Origin: Bacteroidota bacterium
Lineage (GTDB): Bacteria; Bacteroidota; Bacteroidia; Bacteroidales; Paludibacteraceae
Length of the DNA stretch: 64,000 bases
NCBI GenBank assembly: GCA_023459355.1
Contig: JAEWUM010000048.1
Location: 1-64,000 of the forward strand
Direction: 5' to 3'
The translations under genes and the position numbers were made by a program. The notes under the pieces are model-generated. The model searched no databases. It was not told where the DNA came from and saw nothing but the letters and a program-made list of their open reading frames with translations. Positions 63,441 through 64,000 of the stretch are shown here, one piece after another (position 1 is the stretch's first letter; each line of letters opens with the position of its first letter).

Positions 63441-64000
63441 TTGATTCCCATACATAACCTGCTGAAAATAATTCTAACTGCGACTTTAGCTCTTCTTTTA
63501 ACAGGGCACAAGCTGTTTTGCCAGTACAATGACCGGTAAAAAACGTAAGCTCCGGATAGTTATTAATGATGATCTCCGCAATTTCACGAAGGTCATCAGG
63601 AGTTTCATAATTTTCATCCCGACTATCAGGAAGATGAAAACCGCCGGCAACAAAGCGAATTGGCTTTGAAGTCAGGCGCTGTATTGTGGCAAGCATATTC
63701 AGGAAACCCTTATGCGCGCAACCGGTATATACAAATGAATCAAATTTTCCGACTGCTACTACAATTTCATGATCAAAATCATCAGGTTCCAATCCTTTAA
63801 AAGTTTCTTTGTACAGCGTTTTATTCGCTTTTGGGACAGGATAATTTTTCGTTCTCACGGGTGATGCGATAAAATCACCTGCAAACACGGGTTCATCACC
63901 TACAAATAGTAACCGGCTACTAACAGACGCCAGATTGAATGTATTCCCTATAGACCTCAGAGTTTCTCTTTTGGAATATAATTTTCTGTTGAGCGCGTAT
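63430..64000 (-). CDS. Metallo-beta-lactamase-fold hydrolase, partial (cut by window edge)
   Basis: The frame is open from the stop at 63430 to the end of the window, so the N-terminal metal motif (HxHxDH) lies outside. Visible are DSFVYTGCAHKGFLNMLATI, RFVAGGFHLP and LTFFTGHCTGKTACALLKEE; the GHCTG block with a metal-binding His is typical of the MBL-fold subfamily related to 7,8-dihydropterin-6-methyl-4-aminobenzene-5'-phosphate synthase. Upstream codons read SIGNTFNLASVSSRLLFVGD. The GTG at 63888 is not regarded as a real start. Its 3' end overlaps that of the MuiA-like gene by 11 bases. Precise substrate unknown. Confidence 0.78.
   Translation of the reverse strand, partial: YALNRKLYSKRETLRSIGNTFNLASVSSRLLFVGDEPVFAGDFIASPVRTKNYPVPKANKTLYKETFKGLEPDDFDHEIVVAVGKFDSFVYTGCAHKGFLNMLATIQRLTSKPIRFVAGGFHLPDSRDENYETPDDLREIAEIIINNYPELTFFTGHCTGKTACALLKEELKSQLELFSAGYVWESTNQ

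Noticed and set aside
63430..63888. Complete 152-codon gene starting at GTG 63888
   Set aside because: The frame stays open to the window edge with MBL-fold-compatible sequence, so this is the 3' part of a longer gene.

Overview
The window is from a Bacteroidota genome, most likely of the order Bacteroidales. The evidence is two SusC/SusD pairs, an ECF sigma/FecR anti-sigma pair, lipoproteins with acidic residues after the lipobox Cys, type IX secretion (T9SS) C-terminal sorting domains, BACON domains, and the Bacteroidota promoter -7 motif TAnnTTTG in front of many genes. The genus cannot be fixed from the sequence. No rRNA or tRNA gene and no CRISPR array was seen.

Layout. (1) 1-1026: an IS30-family element whose right end runs into the 3' end of an esterase gene. 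(2) 1000-18992, all on the minus strand: utilization locus A. In transcription order it has ECF sigma, FecR, SusC with an STN signalling domain, SusD, a lipoprotein phosphodiester glycosidase (NAGPA domain), a BACON/beta-helix lipoprotein, alkaline phosphatase, a T9SS beta-helix protein, a beta-helix/NAGPA chimera, a GH20 hexosaminidase, a third NAGPA protein and a SASA-type acetylesterase. (3) 19210-22603: a T9SS lamin-tail protein and a first glycerol-3-phosphate dehydrogenase. (4) 22717-38119, minus strand: locus B, with SusC, SusD, a BACON/DUF5689-like lipoprotein, three calcineurin-like phosphoesterases and a BACON lipoprotein. (5) 38195-43088: glpD-glpT-glpQ on the minus strand with a divergent DeoR-family regulator; three CGAAAGT repeats lie between the divergent promoters. 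(6) 43046-64000: mostly housekeeping genes: pnuC, an S41 protease, a TatD-type nuclease, ahcY, a serpin lipoprotein, an NfnAB-like flavoprotein pair, a transglutaminase-like protein, a putative methyltransferase, an AlkD-like protein, a 1604-residue exonuclease-RecQ-UvrD fusion, trhO, a MuiA-like protein with an inserted SusC-like module, and a partial metallo-beta-lactamase-fold gene cut by the window edge.

How the genes may work together. Loci A and B plus the glp genes hold enzymes that would remove O-acyl groups (SASA esterase), beta-GlcNAc (GH20), GlcNAc linked through phosphodiesters (NAGPA domains) and phosphate (calcineurin-like enzymes, alkaline phosphatase), then cleave glycerophosphodiesters (GlpQ), import glycerol 3-phosphate (GlpT) and oxidise it (two GlpD). 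Two SusCD pairs would import the oligomers. My main inference is that this is a utilization system for a glycerophosphate-containing glycan, such as a GlcNAc-decorated teichoic acid or a phosphodiester-linked capsule or glycolipid. That substrate is inferred, not shown.
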